A stretch of DNA of 24,180 bases from positions 1 to 24,180 of the forward strand of contig CAVGIV010000043.1 of NCBI GenBank assembly GCA_963629395.1, in the 5' to 3' direction. The notes beneath the pieces are model-generated. The model was not told the origin of the DNA. It saw only the letters and a program-made list of their open reading frames with translations, and searched no databases. The translations under genes and the position numbers were made by a program. Of the stretch, positions 1 through 7,870 are shown in pieces (the stretch's first letter is position 1; the number at the start of each line of letters is the position of its first letter). This DNA comes from CAG-791 sp963629395. GTDB taxonomy: Bacteria; Bacillota; Clostridia; Lachnospirales; Lachnospiraceae.

Positions 1-98
1 GCTAAATAGTTACCTGATATTTGTGGTGCCTGCGCGAGCAGGCATGGTGGTTTTAGCACCTGCCATATTTCAACGTGAACCCGCTGCTTGCAGGCATA
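1..98 (-). repeat. Dispersed hairpin-rich repeat, fragment downstream of truB
   Basis: Non-coding stretch after the truB stop. Read on the minus strand it matches the truB 5' region and the hisS-flanking repeats: a TGCCTGC..GCA motif, then GGGTTCACG, TGAAA, GGCAGG and GCTAAAAC in the same order. It also contains GTAACTATT, which recurs at the edge of other copies. A perfect hairpin TGCCTGC-gcga-GCAGGCA lies at 27-44, closed by a GNRA-type loop. No gene is visible here, and the next gene to the left is outside the window. Confidence 0.6.
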
Positions 99-108
99 TA
101 TTACTTCC

Positions 109-1131
109 CTACCGTTTGTCGAACTCCCGGGAGTCCGTATCGTGGAACATCTTGGTCGGGAGCGCCCTTCTGCGGCCTTTTTCATAATGATACAGGGCGT
201 AGAATTCCCCCGCCTCATCGTATACCCGGATCCGGTCCGTCTGCGGCAGCTCCCCCTCCAGCGTATTCGCACCGGAGAGCGCATTGCCGTTTCGGAGATA
301 CTTCATGTCCTCCGCCTTTATGTGAATGGCCGGCGCATCCATGAAGAACGAATCCACCGGAAGAAGCCTTTCCTCAATGCCCTCCGGCCCCTTTTCATCC
401 ATCAGCGCCTGCAGCTCTCCCAGCGTAAGCGAATCCTCCAGACGGAAAATACCGACTCTTGTCCGCAGAAGGTGGTCCATCGCACCGCCAACACCCAGCC
501 AGCTTCCAATGTCCTCGCACAGTGTTCGAATATACGTACCCTTGGAGCAAACGACCCGAAGCGTCACATAGGGAAGTGCAACCTCCTGCACCTCCAGCTC
601 ATGAATCGTAACCTCCCTGGCCTTGCGCTCGACGGTAATGCCCTCTCTTGCCAGCTCATACAGACGGCGGCCGTCGCTCCACACGGCCGAATACATCGGC
701 GGAATCTGGTGAATGACGCCGGTAAACTGCGCAGCCGCCGCCCGGATTTTCTCCGCCGCAGACTCCGCATCACCGCCAAGTCTCTCTAAGAGCTCTTCCC
801 CCGGCACACTCGTCAAAACCGTGCCCGTCATATCCTGCGTATCGGTTGTAACCCCCAGGCGAAGCCTTGCCACATACTCCTTATCCCGGTCCGCAATCAG
901 CTCTGCAATCTTCGTCGCATTCCCCAGACAAACTGGCAGCACGCCCTCTGCCATCGGATCCAGCGTTCCGGTGTGTCCGATGCGCCGCATATGCACAATG
1001 CCGCGCAGCTTCGCCACCACGTCGCTGGAGGTAAACTCCTGCTCCTTATTCACAACCAGCATCCCGCAGAAGTGATTTTCTATTCTCTTACTATCCATAT
1101 ATTTATCTGTTTTAGCGCCTTCCCCATTCAT
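109..1131 (-). CDS. truB: tRNA pseudouridine(55) synthase TruB
   Basis: Isomerises U55 of the tRNA T-loop to pseudouridine in the cytoplasm. The motif RRIGHTGTLDPMAEGVLP holds the catalytic Asp (about residue 58 from this start), followed by IPPMYSAVW, KGTYIRTL and a C-terminal PUA-like region. At 340 residues it is slightly longer than most homologues, with about 20 extra N-terminal residues. The start is uncertain: a TTG at 1155 opens the frame, the ATG at 1131 has AGAGGG 6-7 bases upstream, and the ATG at 1098 is closer to the conserved core but has no good RBS. I chose 1131. This start and its RBS lie inside a dispersed repeat, so the N-terminal extension may be repeat-derived. The gene is last in the nusA-infB operon, 60 bp after nrnA. 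The usual next gene, ribF, would be left of the window. Confidence 0.95.
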   Translation of the reverse strand: MNGEGAKTDKYMDSKRIENHFCGMLVVNKEQEFTSSDVVAKLRGIVHMRRIGHTGTLDPMAEGVLPVCLGNATKIAELIADRDKEYVARLRLGVTTDTQDMTGTVLTSVPGEELLERLGGDAESAAEKIRAAAAQFTGVIHQIPPMYSAVWSDGRRLYELAREGITVERKAREVTIHELEVQEVALPYVTLRVVCSKGTYIRTLCEDIGSWLGVGGAMDHLLRTRVGIFRLEDSLTLGELQALMDEKGPEGIEERLLPVDSFFMDAPAIHIKAEDMKYLRNGNALSGANTLEGELPQTDRIRVYDEAGEFYALYHYEKGRRRALPTKMFHDTDSREFDKR

Positions 1132-1181
1132 CGTGAACCCTCTGCCTGCAGGCAAATTCGAGATGGGCGCTGAACAATTGC
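1129..1181. repeat. Dispersed repeat copy at the truB start
   Basis: The centre is the 12-bp palindrome TGCCTGCAGGCA (1143-1154). Leftward on the minus strand it continues as GGGTTCACGATGAA and GCTAAAAC, matching the copy at 49-98. Rightward on the plus strand CAGGCAAATTC and then AATTGCC match the copy at 16382-16412. It fills the nrnA-truB gap and reaches into the first truB codons. Confidence 0.6.
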
Positions 1182-1191
1182 CTCTATCTAA

Positions 1192-2160
1192 TCAGCACTT
1201 CACTCCGGCCTTCAGCTGCTCCTCAATCCGCGGCGAGAGGCTGTTGATGATGTCATGACACGACGCACTGCAGGTAAAGCCGGCCGCTCTTGCATGGCCG
1301 CCGCCGCCGTAGAGCTTGGCAAGCTCCGCAACGTTCACCTCGCCCGTGGACCGCAGGCTCACCTTGTACGTCCTCGTCTCCGTTTCATACATGAAGATCG
1401 AGCAGCACACACCCTCCGTGTGCACCAGCTCACTGGCAATCCCGTTCATATCCGAACTCGTCACCTGGTAAAAGCGCATCGTTCCCCGGTCAATCCGGCT
1501 GACAATGCACCTACCGTCCAGAAAGCGGATGCTCTCCAGAAGCGCCCGTCCCAGAATCTGCTGCTGGATATAGGTCTTCTCGTAGAACACCTCCCGGACA
1601 ATCGCCGAGAAATCAAAACCGTAGGAAATCAGCTTCCCGGCGATCTCCATGGTCTGCCTGCCCGTGTTGGAGTACATGAACACGCCCGTGTCCGTCACCA
1701 TGCCGACATACAGGTTCTGTGCCACCTCCCGGTCGATCCGCGCCTCATCCATCGTAAGAAAAGCAAGCTCGCAGGCACTGCTCGCCGTGGGAACCACCCA
1801 GTTCACATCCCCCGTTCCCGGGTTCGTCATGTGGTGGTCGATATTGATCCGCTTTGCCGCCTTCATGTACAGATCCAGCGCATCTCCAAGCCGTTCCTTC
1901 TCGCAGTCCAGGCAGATAAACGCATCGTATCTGGGAGGATTCGAAGGGATCTCATGCTGAATCTGCTCCGAGCCGATGACGTTGTGCTCCAGTGCCTCCG
2001 AAAAGTGCTCCAGATACACATCCACACGCGCATCCGGCATTGCCTTCTCCAGATACAGTGCCATGCCCATGCACGCGCCCACACAGTCCCCGTCCGGGCG
2101 GATATGCCCGCTGATTCCGATGGCCTTGCAGTCCTTCACTTCATCCAAAATATTGATCAT
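1192..2160 (-). CDS. nrnA: DHH/DHHA1 phosphoesterase, NrnA-type nanoRNase / pAp phosphatase
   Basis: Cytoplasmic metal-dependent phosphoesterase. The NrnA family degrades 2-5 nt RNAs and removes the 3' phosphate of pAp. The frame shows the DHH signature series: HIRPDGD at 19-25, a CLDCE segment near 84, IDHH ending at residue 110, GMVTDTGVF near 155, and the DHHA1 glycine motif GGGGHARAAG near the C-terminus. Its 322 residues are normal for the family. The start ATG overlaps the rbfA stop by 4 nt (ATGA), so translational coupling is likely. The rbfA-nrnA-truB order is the standard Firmicute arrangement and supports the NrnA call over other DHH proteins such as GdpP or RecJ. Cofactor and substrate preference cannot be read from the sequence. 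Confidence 0.92.
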   Translation of the reverse strand: MINILDEVKDCKAIGISGHIRPDGDCVGACMGMALYLEKAMPDARVDVYLEHFSEALEHNVIGSEQIQHEIPSNPPRYDAFICLDCEKERLGDALDLYMKAAKRINIDHHMTNPGTGDVNWVVPTASSACELAFLTMDEARIDREVAQNLYVGMVTDTGVFMYSNTGRQTMEIAGKLISYGFDFSAIVREVFYEKTYIQQQILGRALLESIRFLDGRCIVSRIDRGTMRFYQVTSSDMNGIASELVHTEGVCCSIFMYETETRTYKVSLRSTGEVNVAELAKLYGGGGHARAAGFTCSASCHDIINSLSPRIEEQLKAGVKC

Positions 2161-2615
2161 TCCGCTTCGTCCTCATCCATGTCCTCATCAGCCGTATCGT
2201 CCACGTATGCGCTGGTGTCATTGATGTCAATGCCGCGGCTTTGTCTTCCCTCTTCGGAGGCGGCATCCTGGGCCTTTACTTCATCAATCCTGTGCGCCAT
2301 CTCAACGCCGTAGGCAATGGAGTCGTCCTGCAGGAAATGAAGCTCCGGCGTATTACGAAGATTCACCTGATGCGCCAGCTCCCGGCGGATAAAGCCGTTG
2401 GCGCTTTTAAGTCCCTGCATCGTCTTTTTCTGCTCCTCTTCGTCTCCCAGAACCGAAATCCAGACCTTGCAGTTTTTAAGATCCGGTGCAACCTCCACCT
2501 CAATGACCGATGTCATGGGAGAAACTCTTGGATCCTTGATATCCCGGATGATCGCGGCAAGGCTTTTGCGAACCTCATCGTTGATCCGGCGGTTTTTTAC
2601 ACTGTTTTTTCTCAT
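2157..2615 (-). CDS. rbfA: 30S ribosome-binding factor RbfA
   Basis: Single KH-fold protein that binds the immature 30S subunit and helps late 16S rRNA 5'-end maturation. The N-terminus MRKNSVKNRRINDEVRKSLA, the segment KDPRVSPMTSVIEVEVAPDL and the ELHFLQDDSI block are typical RbfA. The core ends near residue 115. It is followed by an acidic tail of about 35 residues ending DEDMDEDEAE, which makes the protein (152 aa) longer than the usual ~120. The RBS AGGAAG lies just upstream of the ATG. It follows infB after a 126-bp gap holding a hairpin and a short GTAACTATTCAGAGCC repeat fragment (2647-2662), and overlaps nrnA by 4 nt. Confidence 0.95.
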   Translation of the reverse strand: MRKNSVKNRRINDEVRKSLAAIIRDIKDPRVSPMTSVIEVEVAPDLKNCKVWISVLGDEEEQKKTMQGLKSANGFIRRELAHQVNLRNTPELHFLQDDSIAYGVEMAHRIDEVKAQDAASEEGRQSRGIDINDTSAYVDDTADEDMDEDEAE

Positions 2616-2691
2616 ATTGCTTCCTGATATCCTTTTTCTTTATGTGCGTAACTATTCAGAGCCAGGCAAAATTCTCTTATACCTTAAGACA

Positions 2692-2727
2692 GGCCGCAGC
2701 GCACTGTCCCTGCAATGCACTGCGGCC
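2692..2727 (-). terminator. Hairpin between infB and rbfA (weak terminator or processing site)
   Basis: GGCCGCAG.GCA pairs with TGC.CTGCGGCC, a 12-bp stem with one mismatch and a 12-nt loop, 15 bp after the infB stop. On the minus strand the 3' flank is TGTCTTAAGG, a poor U tract. It may only attenuate transcription or protect the infB mRNA end, since rbfA needs read-through unless it has its own promoter. Confidence 0.45.
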
Positions 2728-2741
2728 CGTTTCTCAATGCC

Positions 2742-5700
2742 TTATGCGTTTTCTCTGGCCTTTCTTGCGGCTTCCTTTTCCTTGCGGGCAATGACCTCCT
2801 CGCGCGGAACCTCCACCATCTTGTAGGCCTCGATCTGATCGCCCACGTTCATGGAGTCGAAGTCCTCAAAGACAAGACCGCAGTCGTATCCGGCCTTTAC
2901 TTCCTTCACATCGTCCTTGAAGCGCTTGAGGGATGCCAGTGCACCCTCGAAGATCTTCTCGCCGTCTCTGGTAATGCGGACTGTACAGCCCTTCTCGATC
3001 AGGCCGTCCAGTACCATGCTGCCGGCGATGTTGCCGATCTTGCCAGACTTAAACAGCTGGCGAACCTCGGCATGTCCGATGACCTTCTCCTCGTAAACCG
3101 GAGCTAGCATGCCGTTGAGAGCGGCATTCACATCATCAATTGCCTGGTAGATGACTCTGTACAGGTGAATCGAAACGCCGTTGTGCTCCGCAATGGACTT
3201 CGCCGTAGAATCCGGATGTACATTGAAGCCGATGATCGCTGCATTCGAAGCGGCAGCCAGATCCACATCGGACTCCGTGATATTACCGGCGGCGCTGTGG
3301 ATGATTCGTACCTTAACCTCATCGTTGGAGAGCTTCTGCAGGGATGCGCAGAGAGCCTCTACAGAGCCCTGTACGTCAGCCTTAACAATGAGCTCCAGCT
3401 CCTTCATCTTGCCCTCACGCATCTGATCGAACAGATCCTCTACGTTCATGGACATGACGTTCTCTTCCACGAGCTCTTCCTTGTGCTGTGCCTTATAGGT
3501 CTGCGCGTAGGACTTTGCCTCATCGTTGGTCGCATGTGCCACGATAACCTCGCCGGCGCCGGGCACATCCGAAAGACCAAGGACAACCACCGGATCCGAA
3601 GGACCGGCCTCCTTTACGTTCTTGCCCTTGTCATTGATCATAGCGCGAACCTTGCCGAACGCAGGGCCGGCAGAGATGAAGTCGCCCACATGGAGCGTTC
3701 CCTTCTGTACCAGCACGTTGGCAACCGGGCCGCGGCCGCGGTCAAGCTTGGCCTCCAGAACAAGGCCTCTTGCAAGGCGGTTCGGATTGGCCTTGAGCTC
3801 CATGACATCCGCCTGCAGCAGGATGGTATCCAGAAGATCATCTATACCGTCACCGGTCTTGGCAGATACGTTTACAAACTCGGTCTGTCCGCCCCAGTCC
3901 GCAGGAATCAGCTCGTACTTGGTCAGCTGCTGCTTCACCTGATCCGGGTTGGCCTCGGCCTTATCCACCTTGTTGACCGCTACGATGATCTCAACACCGG
4001 CTGCCTTTGCGTGGTTGATGGCCTCCACCGTCTGCGGCATAACGCCGTCGTCGGCTGCAACAACCAGTACTGCGATGTCGGTAGACTGCGCACCGCGAAG
4101 ACGCATGGCTGTGAACGCCTCGTGTCCGGGCGTATCAAGGAAGGTAATGGTGCGGTCACCTACGCCGACGGTGTATGCACCGATGGCCTGGGTGATGCCG
4201 CCCGCCTCCTTCTCGGTCACTCTGGAATGACGGATGTAGTCAAGGATGGAGGTCTTGCCGTGGTCAACGTGACCCATGACGCAGACAACCGGTGCGCGGG
4301 AAACCATATCCTCCGCCTTATCCTCGTCCTCCTTCAGAAGCTCCTGAATGACATCAACCTTTTCTTCCTTCTCGCAGAGAATGTCATAATCAGCGGCAAT
4401 GTTCTCCGCCTCCTCGTAGGTAACCTCCGAGTTCACGGTCATGGCCTTGCCTGCCAGGAAAAGCTTCTTGATCAGCTCTGCCGCCTTGAGGTGCATTGCC
4501 TCTGCCAGATCGCCGATGGTCAGCTTCTCCGGAATGGTAATAACCTTGATCTGCTCCTCCGGCTCCTCCACCTTCTCTACGACCGGCTTGATAAAGCGGC
4601 CGGAGCGGTTGCGCCTCTCTCTCTGCTCGTTCTGCTCAAAGGCCACATCCTTCTTGTTGTGACGATCTCTGGAAACGCCGTTGGGATTACGGCGCTTATT
4701 CCCCGTACCGGTGCCAAAATCCTGGCTGGGCGCGCCGGCGCCGCCAAAGCCGCGGCCGTTTCCGCCCTGACCGGGCCTGCCGCCGCGGTCGCTCTGGCCG
4801 GGACGAGCGCCAAAGCTGCCCTGGCCGCCCTGACCGGGACGTCCTGCAAAGGAGCCGCCTCTGCCCTGGTTCCTGCTGCGGTCACCCTGGCCGCCATTTG
4901 CGCCGTAGGGTCTGCTGCTACCGCGGTCACCCTGGCCAGCAGGGCGTCTTCCCTGTCCGTTTCCGGAGCCGTTTTGGCCGCCCTGACCTCTTCTGGAATA
5001 TCCGTTCCCGCGGCCATTTCCTGTCGCGTTAGTCTGGCCGTAATTGTCATAATGCGCAAGACGGACAAAGCCGATGGGTCCGTCGCTCTTTTTCTCTTCT
5101 GCAGGCTTGGCCGCCTCTGCCTTCGGAGCTTCTGCGTGCGCCTCTGGCTTTTGAGCGGCTGCAGGTGCCTCCGCCTTGGAAGGAGCTGCCAAAACCTTCT
5201 CTGCCGTTTCCTTCTCCGGCGCCGAAGCCTTTGCCGCTGTCTCCTTCGCTGCCGGTGCCTGAGCTGCCGGTGCGGTCTGTGCCTCCGGAGCTGCCTTTAC
5301 CTCGGCGACGGTCTCTGCTGCAGGGGCTGCCGCTGCCACAGGTGCCGTGCTGACTGCCTGCTCCTTGACAGGAGTCTCCTCTGCCTTTCTGGCAGTACGC
5401 GCCGGCTGCGGAGCGGGCTTGTGGAAGTCCACACTCATCTGAGACGGAACCGTCTTGGGCTTAATCGGACGATAAGCTGTGCCGGCAGAGGACTGTGCCT
5501 GATTCTGACGATTCTGGCCGCCGCGGGAGGATCTTGTATTCCCAGCGCCTGCTCCGCTGCTGCCCTGACCGGAACGGCTGCTCTGGCCGCCTGCAGAATA
5601 GCTTCCTGCCGCGTGCTGGCTCTTGCCTGCTGCATTACCGCCCGTTACGATGATGATCTTTTTCTTTTTAACCGGAGTGACAACCTTATGCACAGCCTTC

Positions 5701-5765
5701 GCTGCGCCCTTTTCTCCGTTCTTTTCTACATTCTGTTCCAAATTCTTATCCGTATTCTTCTCCAC
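2742..5765 (-). CDS. infB: Translation initiation factor IF-2, long N-terminal form
   Basis: GTPase that positions fMet-tRNA on the 30S subunit and promotes subunit joining. GTP-binding motifs are clear: GHVDHGKT at 498-505, DTPGHE at 544-549, NKVD at 598-601 and SAKTG at 634-638, followed by the domain II-IV region to the end. An IF2_N helical domain starts near 410. The protein has 1007 residues against about 740 in Bacillus subtilis. The extra length is N-terminal: a lysine-rich start, an A/P/E/K-rich stretch (about 135-225), then a G/R/Q/N-rich, RGG-like stretch (about 245-350). The start is GTG at 5765, 1 nt after the ylxQ stop, with a GGAAGAGAG RBS. Long open frames on the opposite strand here arise from the GC-rich repetitive composition. 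Confidence 0.97.
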   Translation of the reverse strand: MEKNTDKNLEQNVEKNGEKGAAKAVHKVVTPVKKKKIIIVTGGNAAGKSQHAAGSYSAGGQSSRSGQGSSGAGAGNTRSSRGGQNRQNQAQSSAGTAYRPIKPKTVPSQMSVDFHKPAPQPARTARKAEETPVKEQAVSTAPVAAAAPAAETVAEVKAAPEAQTAPAAQAPAAKETAAKASAPEKETAEKVLAAPSKAEAPAAAQKPEAHAEAPKAEAAKPAEEKKSDGPIGFVRLAHYDNYGQTNATGNGRGNGYSRRGQGGQNGSGNGQGRRPAGQGDRGSSRPYGANGGQGDRSRNQGRGGSFAGRPGQGGQGSFGARPGQSDRGGRPGQGGNGRGFGGAGAPSQDFGTGTGNKRRNPNGVSRDRHNKKDVAFEQNEQRERRNRSGRFIKPVVEKVEEPEEQIKVITIPEKLTIGDLAEAMHLKAAELIKKLFLAGKAMTVNSEVTYEEAENIAADYDILCEKEEKVDVIQELLKEDEDKAEDMVSRAPVVCVMGHVDHGKTSILDYIRHSRVTEKEAGGITQAIGAYTVGVGDRTITFLDTPGHEAFTAMRLRGAQSTDIAVLVVAADDGVMPQTVEAINHAKAAGVEIIVAVNKVDKAEANPDQVKQQLTKYELIPADWGGQTEFVNVSAKTGDGIDDLLDTILLQADVMELKANPNRLARGLVLEAKLDRGRGPVANVLVQKGTLHVGDFISAGPAFGKVRAMINDKGKNVKEAGPSDPVVVLGLSDVPGAGEVIVAHATNDEAKSYAQTYKAQHKEELVEENVMSMNVEDLFDQMREGKMKELELIVKADVQGSVEALCASLQKLSNDEVKVRIIHSAAGNITESDVDLAAASNAAIIGFNVHPDSTAKSIAEHNGVSIHLYRVIYQAIDDVNAALNGMLAPVYEEKVIGHAEVRQLFKSGKIGNIAGSMVLDGLIEKGCTVRITRDGEKIFEGALASLKRFKDDVKEVKAGYDCGLVFEDFDSMNVGDQIEAYKMVEVPREEVIARKEKEAARKARENA

Positions 5766-5766
5766 G

Positions 5767-6141
5767 TTACTCTCTTCCTTCCTGGGTGCAGGCGCCTGTC
5801 AGCTTCGATATGGACTGGGCAAAGCCCGGATCCAATATGGCTGCACAGGAGCGGATTCCCTTTCCCATGGCCTGGCCCAGTTGTTCCTTCGTTCCGGCGT
5901 ATACAACCGGCACGTGATAACTGCGGCATTTATCCTCTAAGGTCTTGCGCGTGTTGGCTTCTGCATCTTCGGCAATCAGTACAAGCCTTGCTTTTCGTGC
6001 CCGAACGGCATCCTCTGTAAGGAACGTCCCGCTTTGGGTCTTGCCTGCCTTCGTCGCCAGTCCCAGCATATGAGTGATCCGGTCCATACGAACCGCTTCA
6101 CTGACTGCCTGCAGACTCTGCTGATCCTGCTGTGACTTCAT
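5767..6141 (-). CDS. ylxQ: L7Ae/L30e-family ribosomal-type RNA-binding protein (YlxQ-like)
   Basis: Small protein of the L7Ae/L30e/S12e/Gadd45 superfamily, whose members bind kink-turn RNA. The recognisable part begins at residue 19 with MDRITHMLGLATKAGKTQSG, then LVLIAEDAEANTRKTLEDKC and a VPVVYAGTKEQLGQAMGKG segment, the usual YlxQ pattern. The N-terminal 18 residues are glutamine-rich and look like an extension. I keep the start at 6141 because AGGAGG lies 7 nt upstream and the ATG overlaps the ylxR stop by 4 nt. Position between ylxR and infB is the conserved location. Its cellular role is not well defined; translation-linked RNA binding is an inference from family and operon. Confidence 0.9.
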   Translation of the reverse strand: MKSQQDQQSLQAVSEAVRMDRITHMLGLATKAGKTQSGTFLTEDAVRARKARLVLIAEDAEANTRKTLEDKCRSYHVPVVYAGTKEQLGQAMGKGIRSCAAILDPGFAQSISKLTGACTQEGRE

Positions 6142-6431
6142 CCTGATGCCTCCTGTTCCGGCGGCTTACAAAGATCCCGAAGCTCCTCCCTTATAAGTGT
6201 CAGCTCCTCTGCCGGCACCTGCACCTTGAAAGCTCTGGCTAGCGCCTTCCTCTGAAACGCCTTATCCAGGCAGGCCGGATCCGGACACAGATATGCTCCG
6301 CGCCCATTCTGACGTCCGCCAGGGTCCGTCAGAATCCGGCCCTCCTCTGTCCGTACGATGCGGATCAGCTGCCGCTTTTCTCTGCAGGCTCCGCACCCGA
6401 TACAGGTTCGCATCGGAATCTTTTTCGGCAT
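6138..6431 (-). CDS. ylxR: YlxR family RNA-binding protein (DUF448; RnpM)
   Basis: Basic 97-residue protein with the DUF448 pattern: PMRTCIGCG near the N-terminus, an RILTDPGGRQNGRGAYLCPD core and a cysteine in PACLDKA. This puts Cys pairs in positions typical of the family. YlxR proteins sit in nusA-infB operons; in Bacillus the protein has been described as a modulator of RNase P (RnpM), which I cite as family knowledge only. The gene follows nusA after a 91-bp gap filled by a dispersed repeat and overlaps the L7Ae-like gene by 4 nt, which suggests coupled translation. The RBS region is GGGGGAGA upstream of the ATG. Confidence 0.93.
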   Translation of the reverse strand: MPKKIPMRTCIGCGACREKRQLIRIVRTEEGRILTDPGGRQNGRGAYLCPDPACLDKAFQRKALARAFKVQVPAEELTLIREELRDLCKPPEQEASG

Positions 6432-6465
6432 AGACCGTTTATCTCCCCCTTAAATCACTGTAAAT

Positions 6466-6528
6466 CGCTGTAACTATTCAAAGCTCATTTGCAAAAGTGC
6501 CGCTGCGCAGCTTCTCCCTGGCTCACGT
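6466..6528 (+). repeat. Dispersed repeat fragment at the nusA 3' end
   Basis: GTAACTATTCA, AGCTCATTTGCAAAA, the palindrome GCTGCGCAGC and GGCTCACGTG follow in the same order and spacing as at 17752-17813 upstream of hisS. The repeat overlaps the nusA stop codon and last codon and fills most of the nusA-ylxR gap. Short pieces of its edge (GTAACTATTCAGAGCC) also occur at 2647 and, diverged, near 10310. Confidence 0.7.
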
Positions 6529-7827
6529 GTCGCTTTCGCCGGTGAATTCATCTGCAGCTTCCTCAGCACCGGATTCCACCTCCGCGTCCTCTGCAGCTGC
6601 ATCCTCTTCTGCAAACTCTTCCACAGACTCATCTGAGAGCTCTTCCTCAGAAACCTCGATCGGATTTCCGTTCTCATCTACCGGATTGCCGTTCTCGTCG
6701 ACGTATTCGATCTCCTCGTCCTCGTCGCCGTCCAGGTAATCCTCATAGCGGAAGCCCGGAGCATCCTTCGCCTGCGTCTCATCCTTGATATCAATCTTAT
6801 AGCCGGTCAGGCGGGCTGCCAGACGGGCATTCTGTCCCTCACGGCCGATGGCCAGTGAGAGCTGATAATCCGGAACCACAACCTTGGCGCTGTGCTCCTC
6901 CGGATCTGCAAATACTGCAACGATCTTGGCCGGTGAGAGTGCATTTTGAATCAGGTTGCCCGGGTTGTCATCCCAGTTTACAATGTCGATCTTCTCGCCG
7001 TTAAGCTCGTCCACAATGTTGTTGACACGGGTTCCGTTCAGTCCTACGCATGCGCCGACCGGATCCACGTTCGGATTGCTGCTCCATACAGCAATCTTGG
7101 TGCGGCTTCCTGCCTCGCGGGCAATGCTCTCGATGGTTACGGTGCCGTCACGGATTTCTGCAACCTCCTCGACGAACAGACCCTTTACGAGGTCCGGATG
7201 CGTTCTGGATACGAGAATTCTGGTGCCGCCCTTTGCTGTTTTGCGTACGTCGACCAGATATACCTTGATGCGGTCTCCGGTGCGGAGCTTCTCCGTAGGA
7301 ACCTGCTCCTTTTCATTGAGCATAGCCTCAGCCTTGATGGAGCCGTCCATCGTGCCGAGATTAATGGTCCAGTTGCGGCCAACCTGGCGCTGCACAACGC
7401 CGGTGATGACCGTCTTCATCTTCTCAACAAAGTAATTATATACTGCGTTGCGCTCTTCCTCACGGATCTTCTGAAGAATCACGTTCTTGGCAATCTGTGT
7501 TGCAATGCGGCCGAAGGACTTGCTGTTAAAATCTACTCTTACAACATCACCAACCTCGCCGAGGATATGCAGCTCTTTGGCCTTGGCTGCAGAGATCTCA
7601 TTCTGGTCATCCATCACATCGTCCTCGGTGGGAACGATCACCTTTTCGGCCCATACATGGTACTCGAAGGTGTCACGGTCAACCTCGACCTTGATGTTGT
7701 CGGTTTTGCCGAAATTACTCTTGCAGGCAATCACCAGTGCGGATTCGATGGCATCGAAGAGAGTATCTGCGCTGATATTCTTCTCTTTTTCCAGCACATC
7801 CATTGCGACTTTCAGTTCTTCGTTCAT
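6523..7827 (-). CDS. nusA: Transcription termination/antitermination protein NusA
   Basis: Binds RNA polymerase and modulates pausing, intrinsic termination and rRNA antitermination. The N-terminal domain is MNEELKVAMDVLEKEKNIS onward. An S1 domain follows around 130-200 (TGVVQRQVGRNW, GDRIKVYLVDVR). KH1/KH2 lie around 225-350, including GACVGLNGTRVNNIVDEL and SLAIGREGQNARLAARLTG. The conserved part ends near residue 358. The last 76 residues are a very acidic tail containing two consecutive DENGNP units. This is unlike the short Bacillus protein and has no similarity I can see to the AR repeats of proteobacterial NusA. RBS AAAGGAGAAG precedes the ATG. The gene follows rimP by 43 bp. The stop codon lies within a dispersed repeat, so the extreme C-terminus may have changed on insertion. 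Confidence 0.97.
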   Translation of the reverse strand: MNEELKVAMDVLEKEKNISADTLFDAIESALVIACKSNFGKTDNIKVEVDRDTFEYHVWAEKVIVPTEDDVMDDQNEISAAKAKELHILGEVGDVVRVDFNSKSFGRIATQIAKNVILQKIREEERNAVYNYFVEKMKTVITGVVQRQVGRNWTINLGTMDGSIKAEAMLNEKEQVPTEKLRTGDRIKVYLVDVRKTAKGGTRILVSRTHPDLVKGLFVEEVAEIRDGTVTIESIAREAGSRTKIAVWSSNPNVDPVGACVGLNGTRVNNIVDELNGEKIDIVNWDDNPGNLIQNALSPAKIVAVFADPEEHSAKVVVPDYQLSLAIGREGQNARLAARLTGYKIDIKDETQAKDAPGFRYEDYLDGDEDEEIEYVDENGNPVDENGNPIEVSEEELSDESVEEFAEEDAAAEDAEVESGAEEAADEFTGESDT

Positions 7828-7870
7828 TGCTTCTCCTTTTCAAGCTGCGATCGGGCAGCGTTTTTACGAT

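Noticed and set aside
3165..6020. A 951-codon open frame on the plus strand opposite infB
   Set aside because: Leucine/arginine/alanine-rich translation with no domain pattern; it is a by-product of the codon composition of infB, whose GTPase motifs are unambiguous.
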